From the NCBI GenBank assembly GCA_948474755.1, contig CAOLHI010000251.1, positions 1 through 64,000 on the forward strand: 64,000 nucleotides of DNA. Reading direction: 5' to 3'. Both the position numbers and the translations under genes were made by a program. Each line of letters begins with the position of its first letter. The stretch's first letter is position 1. Below the pieces are notes generated by a model. That model did not search any database. It was not told the origin of the DNA and saw nothing but the letters and a program-made list of their open reading frames with translations. Below, piece after piece: positions 1-11,567 of this stretch. Source of the DNA: Ctenosaura bakeri (taxonomy: Eukaryota > Chordata > Lepidosauria > Squamata > Iguanidae).

Positions 1-757
1 TGTTTTCAAAATGTTGAAACTGAACGCTTAATGATCTGCTCCGGGATTTTTCCGGGACCGATGTAGGCTGACTGGGCGATAATTTTTGGGTCCTCTTTTT
101 TCCCTTCTTGAAGATGGGGATAACATTTGCTCTCTTCCAATCTGCTGGAACTTCTCCTGTCCTCCAAGATTTCTCAAAAATTATAAAAGGGGTTCCAAAT
201 GACCTCTGCCAGCTCTTTTAATATCCTAGGATGCAATTCATCTGGCCCTGGAGACTTGAATTCATCCAATGCGGCCAGGTATTCCTGTACCACCTCTCTA
301 CTTATAAAGTCCTCATTTCCTCTGCTTCCTCCCCTGCCCCCCTACCGCCAGGTTGGTGCTTGTATCCTTCTGGGAAAATAAGGAAAGAAGGTGTTAAGTA
401 GCTCTCCCTTTTCTCCCCCCCCTGTGAGTAATTCGCCATCTTCTCTGCGTAGCGACCCTACTGTCTCCTTTTTTTTCCTTTTGCTGCGGACATATTTAAA
501 AAAACCCTTTTTATTGTTTTTAATGTCTCTGGCCAGCCTAAGTTCGTTCTGTGCTTTACCCTTTTCTGACCTCCTCCCTACATCTCCTGGCTACTTGCTT
601 AAATTCTTCTTTGGGGGTTTTCCCCCTTCTTCCATTTCCTATACGTGTTTCTCTTAACTCTTAGCTCAGCTGAGAGTTCTTTAGTCAACCATTCGGGTTT
701 TCTTCAGATGCCTTCCATTTTTCCTCCTTATTGGCACAGTTTTAACTGTGCCGTCAG
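1..757 (-). mobile_element. CR1 LINE fragment, ORF2 reverse transcriptase part
   Basis: Read on the minus strand, this encodes degraded pieces of the CR1 ORF2 protein: the linker upstream of the RT ([18 protein letters not shown] around 500-560), then the RT start with SPGPDELHPRILKELAEV near 190-260 and GEVPADWKRANVIPIFKKG near 100-160, and a PVSL-type motif near position 60. These motifs are characteristic of CR1 clade LINEs. Several frameshifts and stops show it is dead. The element runs off the left edge, so its 3' end is not visible. Its 5' end abuts L1 sequence near 757, as expected for a 5'-truncated CR1 inserted into the L1. The exact junction is uncertain by about 20 bp. Confidence 0.85.
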
Positions 758-1257
758 TTCTGGAAGTATCTGGATTATTATATCTATCTCTAATTGATGG
801 ATCTGATTATTTTCCATCTATCCATCACCATATTAAAATCACCTGCGTTTTTGTATAATCCCCTTTTCATTTTTTGATCTTTTTAAATATTTCTTCATAA
901 AACTCTTTTTGCTTCTCATTAGGTGCGTAAATATTCATTATGACATATGTTTCTCCATCTATTTCACCTTGTATAATTACATATCTACCTTTTTCGTCTA
1001 ACTCCACACTTGTTAAATGAAATTGCATCTTTTGGAAATTTTATTGCAACTCCTCTTGATTTGGATGTACCAAATGCTTCCTCATAAATAGCTACCCAGT
1101 TAATCTAGTCATTTTTTTTATCTCTTTTCCCATGTGTTTCTTGTAAAAAAATTATATCGGCCTTATTTTTTTTTAATATCGATTCTATCCTTTTTCTCTT
1201 TTTTTGACCCCAAACCCTTTTCACTTTCAATGTTGATATTCTCAGTCTATTCTCCAT
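758..1257 (-). pseudogene. L1 ORF2 N-terminal endonuclease fragment
   Basis: The minus-strand ATG at 1257-1255 begins MENRLRISTLKVKRV. It continues KRIESILKKNKADIIFLQET (about 1140-1200), the conserved N-terminal segment of the L1 apurinic-like endonuclease including the catalytic Glu of LQET. Further on, NAGDFNMVMDR (about 810-845) matches the GDFN motif of the same domain. The endonuclease nicks target DNA to prime reverse transcription. In-frame stops and a frameshift are present, and the frame ends where CR1 sequence begins, so RT is absent here. Confidence 0.75.
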
Positions 1258-1289
1258 TTTTCATATTTTGAATTTTCTAATCCCACTCC

Positions 1290-2481
1290 CCATTGGCTCT
1301 TTAATGTGATGGTGCCCCCCTTTCCCCTTCCCCTTTCCCCCCCCTCCCACTCCCCTCCCCCTCCCCGCCCCCCCCTCCCCACACAAACATTTGCCCCCCC
1401 TTTTCCTCCAAAGCACTTCTGCCTTGGAAACGACCAACCATGGTCCGGGGGGGGGGGTGTGAAGGTATGCCAACTCCCGGCATGAGACCAATACCCTCTC
1501 CCGATTTTTTTTCTTTCCCATTTTTTTTTTCCCTCTTTCCCCTCCCAAGTTCTCTTTTTTTTCTTCTGTTATATCATATTGTTTCTTCCAGTCCTCCTCA
1601 GCCTCTGTCCTTTCGTTTATCTCCCGAAGTCTTCTTCTTTGCTCCTCCTGTTGCTCCTCCCGCTGCTCCTTCTTCAGTTACTCCTCCCACTACTCCTTCC
1701 TCAGTTGCTCCTCCCCCTGCTCCCTTCTTCCTTTTCCTCTTGCTGGATCAGTTTCAGTTCTTTCAGGAGTTGCAATCCTTGTTCAAAGAATTTTTTCTGT
1801 GGTATTTGCCAGCATATTGGAATTTCAGAAAGATGGGATATCCCCAACTGTTCTTATCCCAACTCTCTGTAGAACTATGATGCAGGGTTTCATTTCCCTT
1901 CTCCCAAATTTTTTTTGCGGCATAAGTCATTATAAATTTCCACTGTGTTATCTCGATACTTCAATATTCCTGGATTCTTTTTAACAGCTCTCATCAAATC
2001 ATCTTTCTTGTTGAAATTTGCAATTTTTTAAAATCTCTGGGAATTATTCCTCTTTTTTCAGCTGACACACGATGAATTCTCTCTATGTCATGATCTTCCA
2101 TAAAATCTAGGAACAATGCTTTTTAGCCATTTTAAAACTTCCTCTTTCAAGGATTTTTGACTTTGTTGTGGCTGCTCTGCGAGTCCACGAATCCTCACAT
2201 TGTTTCTTCTGTTCTGGTCTTGGAGCTGGATAATTTGTCTTCTAACAAAGAAATCCTGCCATCATGTTTTCTAGTCTGGTCTGGATTCCCTTTGGGTTTT
2301 TTTTATATCATCCACTTTAAGGTCCAATGCTTTTAACTCCTGTGAGATTTTTTCCTGCAATTGCCCCATTTCTGCCCTTATATTAGATGTTATTGTAGTA
2401 ACAAGACTTGATTAATTTAATAGCTTGTGTATAAAAGTTTTTATCTCTTTATTAGTCCGTTCCAGCTTTCTTCGCCGCCAT
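1290..2481 (-). pseudogene. L1 ORF1 (RNA-binding protein) remnant
   Basis: ORF1p is the L1 nucleic-acid chaperone: an N-terminal coiled coil for trimerisation, then an RRM and a C-terminal domain. On the minus strand an ATG at 2481-2479 opens MAAKKAGTD and soon meets stops. Downstream pieces in shifting frames show the coiled coil (MGQLQEKISQELKALDLKVD around 2310-2390) and the RRM entry (NRRNNVRIRGLAEQ near 2170-2215), which identify it as L1 ORF1. Near 1630-1760 the frame becomes a Gly/Ala/Thr/Glu-rich low-complexity tract, and 1310-1400 is almost pure C/T on the plus strand. The C-terminal boundary is uncertain. Multiple stops and frameshifts make it non-functional. Confidence 0.7.
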
Positions 2482-2881
2482 TTTAATGACTTTTTGTCTC
2501 CGTTAAAGTTTTAAGTTTATATTTTCAAAATCTCTAACTAGACGATTATATGTTTTTCTGTTGCTGTAGGTCGCTTCCAAACAGGGTGTTTATAGACCTT
2601 TTTTTGGCGGCATTACCGGACCACAAAAGGGGGAAAAAAAAACTGTTTTGCTTCGGTCCTTTAACAGTTATTTGCAGTTTAAACAGAGTCTTTTATTTTC
2701 CCTCCAGTTAAAGAAACGAAACCAATCCATATCTTATCTTACATTCTTTCCCACATTATTCAATTAATTACTCACATTCTTTTTTTGTTTTGAAAAAGGC
2801 TTCTGGAATTATTTTATAATCATCTGTTCCGGGAGTTGAATATTTAGCCTCTCTCTGCCATCGTAGTTGGCTCCTCCCCCC

Positions 2882-3231
2882 GTTTACCAGACTCGAAGAG
2901 ATGTCTCTTTACCAAAGTCTTCGCGGCTTCACTCACGGCCCCACTAGCCATGAGTTACTAGGGCGAGACTTAGAGAGGTGATCAAGCTCTCTCTTTCCCT
3001 TGAAAACGCAAGGGAGTCAACTTCACCAATTAGCCGTGGGAGGCCTTATGCTTTCTGCATGACCAGAGTCCGTTGACTGGAAAACGCTGCTGCCAGGGAA
3101 ACCACCCCGCTCAAGGCCAAACCTCTTCGACCAATGCAGTCGAGGGCGCCCTGGGTTTCGCCAAGAGGGGGGGCAGCGACCCTAGCACTCAAGCGTCCGT
3201 CAAGGGGGGCTCCAAAGCCCCTTCTCTCAAT
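2882..3231 (-). mobile_element. Endogenous retrovirus leader with start of gag-like frame
   Basis: This segment lies between a primer binding site and the L1 insertion, reading on the minus strand. It is moderately GC-rich, as retroviral leaders often are. An ATG at 2951-2949 opens a frame of about 23 codons (MASGAVSEAAKT...) running to the L1 junction at 2882/2881. Its position, about 280 nt downstream of the primer site, fits the start of gag, but too little is left to assign a retroviral genus. A longer frame at 3046-3264 crosses the primer site and is not considered coding. The rest of the provirus is not in the window. Confidence 0.55.
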
Positions 3232-3249
3232 TTCCCGGCCAACGCACCA
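3232..3249 (-). other. Primer binding site complementary to tRNA-Gly
   Basis: The plus strand reads TTCCCGGCCAACGCACCA, identical to the 3' end (including CCA) of vertebrate tRNA-Gly of the UCC type as I recall it. On the minus strand this gives TGGTGCGTTGGCCGGGAA four bases downstream of an LTR end (ACTACA). Retroviruses and LTR elements prime minus-strand DNA synthesis from such a site. Confidence 0.75.
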
Positions 3250-3253
3250 AAAA

Positions 3254-3730
3254 TGTAGTGGCAAGGAAATGATGAAGACCTTCAGGTTGTTCCAAAACAG
3301 AAAGCTTTATTTTCCAAACCATTTATTTACTGCGCAGGGCAAGCAGCGGATATATAATGTCCAAAACTGCCAGCCCCGATTGATTAAAACACTTAGTTCT
3401 TATACCTTTGGTCAACAGCGTCAGCAATCAATCACATTTCTAGTCTACGTCAGCCATTACATTTGGAGCTTAATACCACCCCCAAAACAAGGGAACAAAG
3501 GCCTCAGTCACCAAATAACACAAAGATGAGGCGAAAGTGTATGCTTGACTCCCTTTTACTTCCCAGGCACCTAAGCATAGTGTTACAAGGCCAATCATAC
3601 TTTCAAACCGAGATAAGGCAGGGACATCTGCTGTCCAATTCACTTATTTTTCTACTCATGCAGTACTTCTCTGAATTTAACTCTTTCATTGCCATGGCAA
3701 TTAAAGTGGAATAATAGTGCTATAATAGTG
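3254..3730 (-). mobile_element. 5' LTR of endogenous retrovirus
   Basis: The LTR 3' end on the minus strand is ...CCACTACA, four bases from the primer site. Within it, in minus-strand order, are a TATATA stretch at about 3349-3355 and AATAAA motifs at about 3308-3330, consistent with U3, R and U5. The outer (U3) border is uncertain and placed near 3730; the second LTR is not in the window, so length and target duplication cannot be confirmed. Frames inside it look like chance. Confidence 0.6.
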
Positions 3731-5379
3731 CATTATGATAAGGCTCTTTGTCAACCTCGAGAGAACTGGCATTTATGCAATTTTATTTTCATGGGACAAT
3801 GAGTGGGGGCAACTGTACTCTTGGATGACTTATGGGCTTCCCTCAGCATCTAGTTGATCACTCTGGAGGAAAATGCTGGGCAGATGAACCTTTGATCAGA
3901 TCCAGTGGCACCAATCTTCTTGCTTTTCTTCTTCACAGATCTTTGACCCTCAGTTATGTTCCTCTCTGTTCAAAGAGTGTCGTGAAGCCAGAAGAACCTT
4001 CTGTTTGGAAATCTTCTCCTTTCTGTCATATTCTTGCATCATATTGGGTGCCATTTCCCACAATTAAACAGACCACTCATACAGTGATTCAGCAAGGGGT
4101 TTATACCTTGTCTGTCTGTCCTCATCTGCTGGTCTAATAGCATTTTAATCAGGAAAATGGTGCAAGCGAAATTACTGGAAGAATCCCCTCTCCAGGCATT
4201 GTTCTTCTGACCAAAGGTGGAGTCCCCCACTGTAGCTGCTTCAAAGCTGTTGGGAGGGAGCTGGAATATCTGTTGACTGATCATCTGTATGGCAGTACCG
4301 ATTCACTTTTATCGCTTCTTTAAATGCTGCAATACATACTGTACTTTTACAACAAGTAAGTTGTCCATCTGCAGTAAACCTCCCTCCTCAACCTTCTTGG
4401 AGATATTTGTTCACTAGAATTCCCAGATCTCAGGGACTGGATCTTCTCTGATTGTCAGGATAAGTGGGAGGACTCTCAGGGCAGGAGCACTGCCTTGAAA
4501 GGAGTGTGTATATATCCTTTCCTCATTTATTTGGACTTGGTGGTGGTAATGATGATTGATGATGATGACGACTGAAGGCCATACTCCCTGGAACTGTAGT
4601 TGATGGTTAATGGTTAATGTACCATATTTAATGACATCAGTCATACCTTGTAACATCATCCTTACAACATCACCAGGGCCTGGCTTCTCTGACACCTCAA
4701 GGGGTGATCTCTAGATCTCAGGTTGTAGCTCAGAAATCTCAGTGCCTGGGACAGTCCTCACATGGAAACTTATTGTTCACACAATGCAATTTGTGTACAT
4801 GCAAACTGACGCTATTGTGCCTAGCTATACCATGCCCTCCAACTTTACCAATTTGGCAGGGTCAGTCCCAATTAATTCTCTTTTGTCTGGCTTTTTCGGC
4901 TGCTTTTAAAATGCCCAGGTTTCTTTCTCCTCCTCCCACTTTCCCTCTTTGTCTGCAGCTTACTTCAGTCGCTGCACACTGAAGTCAAAGTACAAAGGTA
5001 GTTTTCACTCAGTTAAACACAGTGGGGAGAAACAAGGGAAGAAGGCAGAATTTTGCCATTTCCTATACACTCAGGCAAGAAACAAACTGTTACAGTCTCT
5101 CCTAGCTTGTGTGTTCTTCTTCATCAATAACTTTTGCCACCTTGCTTTGGCACGTGTCCCAGTTTTCAAGTCTGAAATATTGGAGGGTATGCTATATACC
5201 CACGTAAACAGAGGTAACATTTGAACCAGGGAACCATAGTCTCTGAAATAGTCTCACAATCACAATAGCTAGGAAATATGCCCTTAAGAGCCTGCTCCTC
5301 CTTCCTTAGTTGACCATACAGCATATGTTGTATCAATAAGCATTAGGTACCCCTTGTTGATGTCATTTTGGAAGCTTAC
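3731..5379. other. Mostly unique DNA, nothing recognised
   Basis: I see no repeat family or convincing gene. There is a small GATGATGATGAC-type simple tract at about 4551-4570. The short frames here have no recognisable domains and ordinary AT-rich composition. Confidence 0.5.
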
Positions 5380-5566
5380 TTTAAAAACATACAAGCGATC
5401 CCGGTCAGTATCATCAAGGATTGCAAGCAGATACACTGAATGATCTCCACAGACAAAACAAAGAGCATGATTATTCGAAGTTACAAAGTGTATGCCATAC
5501 CTATGGCAGTGAAGGTGCACAAGGCCTTTGCAAAGTGGACATGTTGACGCAGGGGATGGAAGATTA
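5380..5566 (-). CDS. Possible single exon of an unrecognised host gene
   Basis: On the minus strand an AG acceptor preceded by a T-rich run (5567-5568) and a GTAAGC donor (5379-5374) bracket an open stretch of about 62 codons. The peptide contains CPLCKGLVHLHC and LCFVCGD, spaced like a zinc-binding Cys/His cluster, followed by hydrophobic and acidic stretches (YLLAILDDTDRDRLYVF). The frame stays open for some distance on both sides (5284-5688). I do not recognise the protein. There is no neighbouring exon, so this could be a real exon with large introns, a dead exon or chance. Confidence 0.25.
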
Positions 5567-8500
5567 CTTTTAAAGAACAAACTTGACAGAAGCCCAGAAA
5601 AGTAACTTCTTTCCATCCCACTCCCCAGTAACACATTCTTACCCTGTAACTTGTTGTGTTGCTTGTCACACCACCTGACATTTTTCAATGCTTGTTAGCA
5701 ACTTTAAGGGGGAAAAAAGAGCCCTCTGAAAATGTAAGAACTTGATCTTCAAAATGGCTAAACTCTCAGAATAGTCCCAAAGGATTTAAGTCTCCACCTC
5801 TTATAGCAAATAAGTGTTACTTATCATGACCTCAAAAAGTAAGGCTTACCAGCTGTTGCTTTTGAAACAGAACCATCACTATGCCAACCTTACTCCAAAA
5901 TTGGGATTTTTAATAAATTTGGAACTGCCTCAACACAATTCTTAAGCCATCATAGTTCTAAAACTTCCCTTAAGCCATAGGTGGGAATCATGTGGTCCCC
6001 CAGATGTTCTCGAACTGCAGCTCCCAGCGTGTCTGTCCTGGCTAGGACTGCCGCGGCTTCCAGTTTAACAACATCTGAGGGAGCAAGTGATCCTCTTCCT
6101 ATCCGTACCTTAGATGCTTGAAGAGTATTTTGGCTGTTGTGCAGAGAAAGATCATATCAAGCCCACCATAATAAAGAGAGTAGAGCATGCTTGCATTTAG
6201 GAAGTAAAGTCTGAAGGGTAAATGCTATGCCAGCAGCTTAACAAACCTTTATCATGCTATAAGCATGTCATTTTTAAGGTAAATAGTACTGGACTTAAAA
6301 GGAGAACAGGACTGTAAAATACTCTTACAAATATCTGTTTCACACACGCACGCACACACACACAAACACACCTCACACCTCCTAAATATTATCAAAGGTC
6401 TCATTCCATCCATTCACAAGCCCCTGACAACTCCCAATTTGGGCTACCATCCTCTTTGGGGGCAGGGCAACTATGCATTTTACTGTACAACCAGAACTCA
6501 ATCCATTGTGCGTGCAAGAAAGAAGGTCTTTCAAGAACATGGCTCTCATTGTCTATCTATGCCCAAATAACAAGTGGGGGGAGTTATTTTTTAAAAAAAA
6601 AATTCCAAAGATTTGAGCTGATGTTGGTTTACTGACATCATTATTCAATGCAAGAAAATACTGAGTGATGATGTGTAATTTGACAATGGACAAACATTTC
6701 CAGATTTTTCCAAAAAAAAGCAATGAAGAATGGACATTATTTTCATAAATCACCAAAACCACACCTCACAGATGTTTCTTTACATCCCTAAAGAAAACAC
6801 ATGTTTCTGACCCTGTGTCTAAATAATATCATGGGATATCATAGTCAATTAAAATAAAATGCTGTAAAAGATACAAGCCCAACTATCGCTTTGTGACACT
6901 GGATCTAACAATGTTTATTCAACATGAGCAAACATTGTTCAATGAAGTTCACTCTGTGCAATACACCATGGTTCTTAATCAACCACATTTAATGCTAAAT
7001 GTGTGGAGTAACAGCCAACCTAATTAGGCTTTTAATAAGAAACCAAAGGGGCAATTTGTTATCCGGACATTTCCATAATAATATCTTCCAACACCTATAG
7101 CATCCTACCAAATGGATCTCCCCATTTCATTTATTTTGGCTAAATCTCCATCCTAACATCATTTGTAATTTTAAACAAAGGCTTAAGTCATAAGAACTTA
7201 GTGGAGTTTGAACAACAATAGCCAGGACCCCCTCTTTTTTTATTTCATTTCACATTTAGAACGAGGATAGGAGTGGGAGGCTCAACTGATAACCTACACA
7301 GGCACTCTTCTGTACATGGAATGAATGTCTAGAAAGGACTTGAATGAAAATGGAAATAATTGAGGATACAGCTAACTTTCTGGTTTTTCCTTAGAAAAGG
7401 TGCTGGCCCTGATTTCCAGACAAGTGACAGTGTTCTTTCTTTTCTACAACCGTTCAAGACAGAGGATCTTCCTGACTTTAATATCTGGTCACTTGGTACT
7501 CATATAGGTGCCTAACATCTTGTAACAATAGAAAATTTTCTAGTTTTTCTCTTTGTGTTAAAATTTGTTCCTAATCGGTAGCATCTTAATCTACTGAAAT
7601 ATTTTCCTTTCTGCTTTTTGTCAAAGCACTCATGATCATAAGCCAAACTGGCATACATATTCAGGAGCTTCTATGTGCTCATTTCAGTTCTTTAAAATTG
7701 TTTCTGCTAAGGCTGCCGGAAACCAGAGATTTATTTAAACTATACTCATTCCTGCCAATTCTCCTTCCTGGAGACGATATTGCCAAGTCTTCTGCCTAGG
7801 CATCGTCTCCAAAAACTACTGTTGTGCAAGCACCAGTACCTTTCACTCATTTCTTTCCCAGCCATTCTCTCTCTTTTTATTGTGCCCACTGCTTCATTGC
7901 ATTGGGCATGAACAGGAGATAAAAATTACTTAATTTCACTCATTTGAGCATTCCCCAAAGTCTCTTTTCTGTCTTTAATAGTGTCTCAGGGCCTACCCTC
8001 CATCTCCTCTCCAATATTTTCTCTTCCTCTTCTCTTGACCCTCTGTTATTTTTCCCCATCGTCCAATTTTGAGGTTAAGCTCTTTGGAGTGTGGAGAAGG
8101 TTTGCTATATCATTTCCCTAGATGCTACATTTCAGCGACACAGAAGGTATGGCATTCAAGATGTTTACTGGATTGCAGTGACCATTAGCTGCAGCCAATA
8201 TAGCCAGTGGTGAGGGCTGATGAGCTCTGTAGTCCAGCAACATCTGGGGGCACATATTACCCACCTCTGTCATGTGTGCTGGTAATACCTTGAATCTTAC
8301 CAAATGCTGCAGATCTCCTAGCTGTTATATTAACCCCTTCCTGATCAAAAATAATAATTTTAAGGTGTTCTTTGGTGGCTATTCATAAGTGTATCTAATA
8401 ACCAATCTTACACATTTCTGTTCTGAAGCAAGCCTCAAGGACCTCAAAAGGACTTACTTCTGAATAGACCTGGTTGCTCAGTTTAAAATCCTTGGCTTCA

Positions 8501-9902
8501 GATGCCATGGAAAGACTGAAGGTTACCATGAGTTCCAAAAGAACAATAAACTACAACTGTGTAGGAGAAAAAGCCCTTCCTCCCAGTGACAGATAACTGC
8601 ACATAGCCAACCATGCAGATGTGGGAGAGTCTCTACAAAGCAACACTTCTAGCAATTATCTGTTTAAATTGCAATGACAGAAGAACAGGTTGCTCTTTGG
8701 ATGAAATATCCGCCAGGGAAACATCTCAGCAGTAAATCTGATTTCTTAGCTAGGATTTTTTCATCCAATAGTTTACACAACAGTATCATCTTCTAAAGGA
8801 AATCAATGTTTGTTCTGAGGGACAATGCACTGTACCTGTACACTCCTTGTTGTTTACTCAGCTAGTCTGCTGTCTGCAGCCAAATGGTGCCATTCATTTG
8901 GGGATATAATAGCTGCCATTAAACAGAGACACTTGGGGCCAATTCACAAGGCACTTGCAACACAGCTGGCTGCTATCAATCTACTGACTCATTTATTTAT
9001 TCAATGATTTTGCACACAGCCCTTCAAAATAGCATGTCCTAGGTCCTTTATATTTATGGATGCAAAACAAAAATAAAACAGTAGTATAAAATCTATCTTT
9101 AAGCACAGAGAATAAGATCTATACCTGAAGCTGAAAAGGCATTAGGTGCTAGGTGACAATATTTCTATAAAGCCACAGTAAGAAAGTGTTTTCCTTGGTC
9201 TCCAACATTTACCAGATCTTTTCCACAGTCTTCTCCAGAACTAGCAGCATCTACCTCCACATACCCTATAACTTGCTCCAAGATCAGAACAAGTTTTGGG
9301 CTACAGTGGTGGTAGAAAGGAAAGAAAGTCCCAGTTCTGTAAGAAGTGGGTACAAAAGATCTTTGGATGTTGGGTCTATCTGTTACCTCAAAACATGGGT
9401 GACTCAGGGGTCCACCTGTGATGCCAGTACCTCCACATGACAATGGCGAATTAATTAGCTCAAGTAGGTGGCCTGCAAAGAGAGGGGAGTAACCTAACAA
9501 GATCTTTCCACCAATGTTTATGGGGTCTTGCAGGAAAGAACCAGCCAAGAATCATACCAATCAGTTCTATTTTCATATCGCTTTCAGGAAATAAAGATAC
9601 ATCAATTGAAAAAAGACTCTGACTTTTCCTCCCCAATACAGAACAAGCAGATATCACAATTTTCCACATCATGTTGTGTCACATGCACTACAGGCTGAAA
9701 CAACTCAAATAAGGAATCCAGTAACCAAGCAAGTGAGTTACATATTATTTCTTACATTATTATTACTTACTTCTATCCCAGCTTTCTACAAAAAAACAAG
9801 GCATCCTGCAGGAACAAAACCAATAATTTTCCAGACTGCAAAGAAATTGTAAAAACTACACCAGACCTTGGAAATAATGTTTTACCTGCATTGAGTTGGC
9901 TT
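5567..9902. other. Mostly unique DNA with minor repeats
   Basis: No gene is recognised. Included are a (CA)n-like tract at about 6343-6372 and two worn fragments of a dispersed repeat resembling 'TTGGACTACAACTCCCA' elements at about 5985-6085 (plus) and 8140-8280 (minus). The part from 6800 to 7400 is AT-rich and repeat-free. A 127-codon minus-strand frame at 9165-9548 has no recognisable motif. Confidence 0.5.
6343..6372. repeat. CA dinucleotide microsatellite
   Basis: An imperfect run of CA/CACG units (cacacacgcacgcacacac...). Confidence 0.8.
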
Positions 9903-10285
9903 GGTAACTACTACTACTACTACTACTATCATCATCATCTTTATTTTTATCTTGCTTTTCTCCCCGAAAAGCAGCTTACAGCCATTAAAAGAAACATAAT
10001 TAAAAACTATGATATACAAAAGTTAAAACAAAATTAAACCATAATAATAATTAAAACATGTTAAAATACATATAAAAACATTAAAATATCAATTAAATAA
10101 CAATTAATATGACCAGCACTGATACAAATTTCATATAAAATGCCTTCAGGAAGAAGAATGTTTTTAGCTGGTTCCTGAAGGTAGGCAGGGAGGGTGCCAG
10201 TCTAACCTCTTTGGGCAGGGAATTCCAGAGCCTGGGAGCAGCCACTGAGAAGGTCCTCTCCCGTGTTCCCACCGAATGCATCTGT
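9903..10285 (-). mobile_element. L2 LINE 3' end with ORF2 C-terminus
   Basis: The minus strand encodes RERTFSVAAPRLWNSLPKEV followed by LAPSLPTFRNQLKTFFF (about 10145-10265). This is the hallmark C-terminal segment of ORF2 in L2-clade LINEs. Downstream it degenerates into an AT-rich 3' UTR and finishes in a GATGATGAT-AGTAGTAGT microsatellite (9905-9945 on the plus strand), typical of L2 3' ends. The copy is strongly 5' truncated and non-coding. Confidence 0.8.
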
Positions 10286-10472
10286 GAGTTACTTTTTACT
10301 AGTTACTTTTTGCAGTGATAAGCTGGACATATGTTTGCTTGTTGGTTTGTTGCCTGTAAAAACCAGGGATGTCATTCACTACTTTTCAGTGTAATGGTTC
10401 TGCTTTTCACTAATTCTGTTTCCTCTGTCTGAGTAATGAGTAGATGAGGGGGTCACATGGGTGACTATTTCA

Positions 10473-10628
10473 TAGAATCATAGAGTTGGAAGAGACCACA
10501 GTGGCCATCCAGTCCAACCCCCTGCCATGCAAGAATCACATCAAAGCACTCCCAACAGATGACCATTCAGCCTGTGCTTAAAAACCTCCAAAGAAGGAGA
10601 CTCTGCCACTTCTTGATGAGGTCTTCTG
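10473..10628 (-). mobile_element. CR1 LINE 3' end
   Basis: The plus strand begins ATAGAATCATAGAGTTGGAAG and continues with GCCATCCAGTCCAACCCCCTGCCATGCA and AAAACCTCCAAAGAAGGAGACT. That is the reverse complement of the CR1 3' UTR ending in the ATTCTATG repeat. The copy is severely 5' truncated. Confidence 0.9.
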
Positions 10629-10703
10629 CAGCGAGAGAGGGAGGGACCAAGCAAAGGGAGAAGACAGATTGAAAACATGAGGTGTATTAGAAAATCAGCT
10701 TAG

Positions 10704-11124
10704 TCAGGCCCTTTCTACAGCCTACTTTGTTCCGGTGACATCTGGGGCTGGTCCTCGTGTTGTCCCTGCAGCCAGGGGAGCACAACAGGAATGCTTCCCT
10801 CTGCACCGGCTGCCTCCATGAATGGAGGAAGCACGATGGCATGGCCTCTTCCTTCTGCAGCACAGCCAGGTACTGTCTCAGGCTGTTCTGGGGCAGGAAG
10901 TGCAACCATTGCACTTCCAGGATCTCTGCATCTAAGGTAAGTGGCAGGATGGTGACATGATCGGCAGTCATGGGCAGGTAAAACCTGTCAATGAGTTGCA
11001 ATGCAATTGCACTGCCTGGGGACAGGAGAAGGGCGGGACCTGGATGACATCATGCAGAACCATCGTCCAGGTCTTGTCCTTCTCCAGTCTCCAGTGCAAG
11101 GTGACGGCATCCTGTGGAAAGGGC
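10704..11124. mobile_element. MITE, family B (about 420 bp)
   Basis: It begins TCAGGCCCTTTCTACAG and ends CTGTGGAAAGGGC, forming imperfect terminal inverted repeats. CTTAG flanks both sides (10699-10703 and 11125-11129), an apparent 5-bp target duplication if about 3 extra bases at the left are accepted. The interior shares blocks such as TTCCTTCTGCAGCACAGCCAGG and GGGGCAGGAAGTG with the copies at 36117 and 37435. There is no transposase frame, so it is non-autonomous. Confidence 0.7.
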
Positions 11125-11234
11125 CTTAGAATTTTTTTAAAAATAATTTTTTTAAAAAGGGTTGAAAAGCTTGGCTTTTCTGCTTCTCTCTATTCTGTCC
11201 AAATGAAGGAAATTATTCTTGCAGCCCAACAGAG

Positions 11235-11434
11235 GGCCTTTCTTCACTACACTTTTATGTTGTGATTACTCAACTTTCAACATCCTATGGAATTCTGGGG
11301 TTTGTAGTTTACCGAGGCCAAAGAGCTCTCTGGCTGAGAATTCTGAATGCCTTTCCGTAAACCTCAAACCCCAGGATTCCATAGGATGCTGGAGAAGGAG
11401 TAATAGCACTGTAAGAGTGTAAGGTGGAAAAGCC
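11235..11434. mobile_element. Foldback MITE, family A (200 bp)
   Basis: The ends GGCCTTTCTTCAC and GTGGAAAAGCC are inverted. Inside, TTCAACATCCTATGGAATTC, GGGGTTTGTAGTTTA and their reverse complements form a near-palindrome. It is flanked by a perfect 5-bp duplication, CAGAG (11230-11234 and 11435-11439). It has no coding capacity. Close relatives lie at 37848, 41578, 41996 and 56932. Confidence 0.85.
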
Positions 11435-11567
11435 CAGAGAAAGATTAGATGGAATGCAGGGGGTTGGGGTGGCTTCTTCAAACAGTGGCATAGAGAATGC
11501 ACTTGGATGGGATGCGTTGGTGTGAGGAAATGGGAAGACATTTCTCTGCAACCTCAGATCCAGTGGG

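Larger units (their letters stand above)
758..2881 (-). mobile_element. L1 LINE, 5' end to endonuclease domain
   Basis: Minus-strand L1 whose 5' end (GGGGGAGGAGCCAAC at about 2867-2881) resembles the start of L1 5' UTRs known in vertebrates. It contains about 390 bp of 5' UTR, ORF1, a short intergenic part and the first ~165 codons of ORF2, after which the CR1 fragment intervenes. The L1 has an intact 5' end and interrupts the retroviral leader at 2881/2882, giving the nesting order retrovirus, then L1, then CR1. Its 3' end must lie outside the window, so no target duplication can be checked. Confidence 0.8.
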
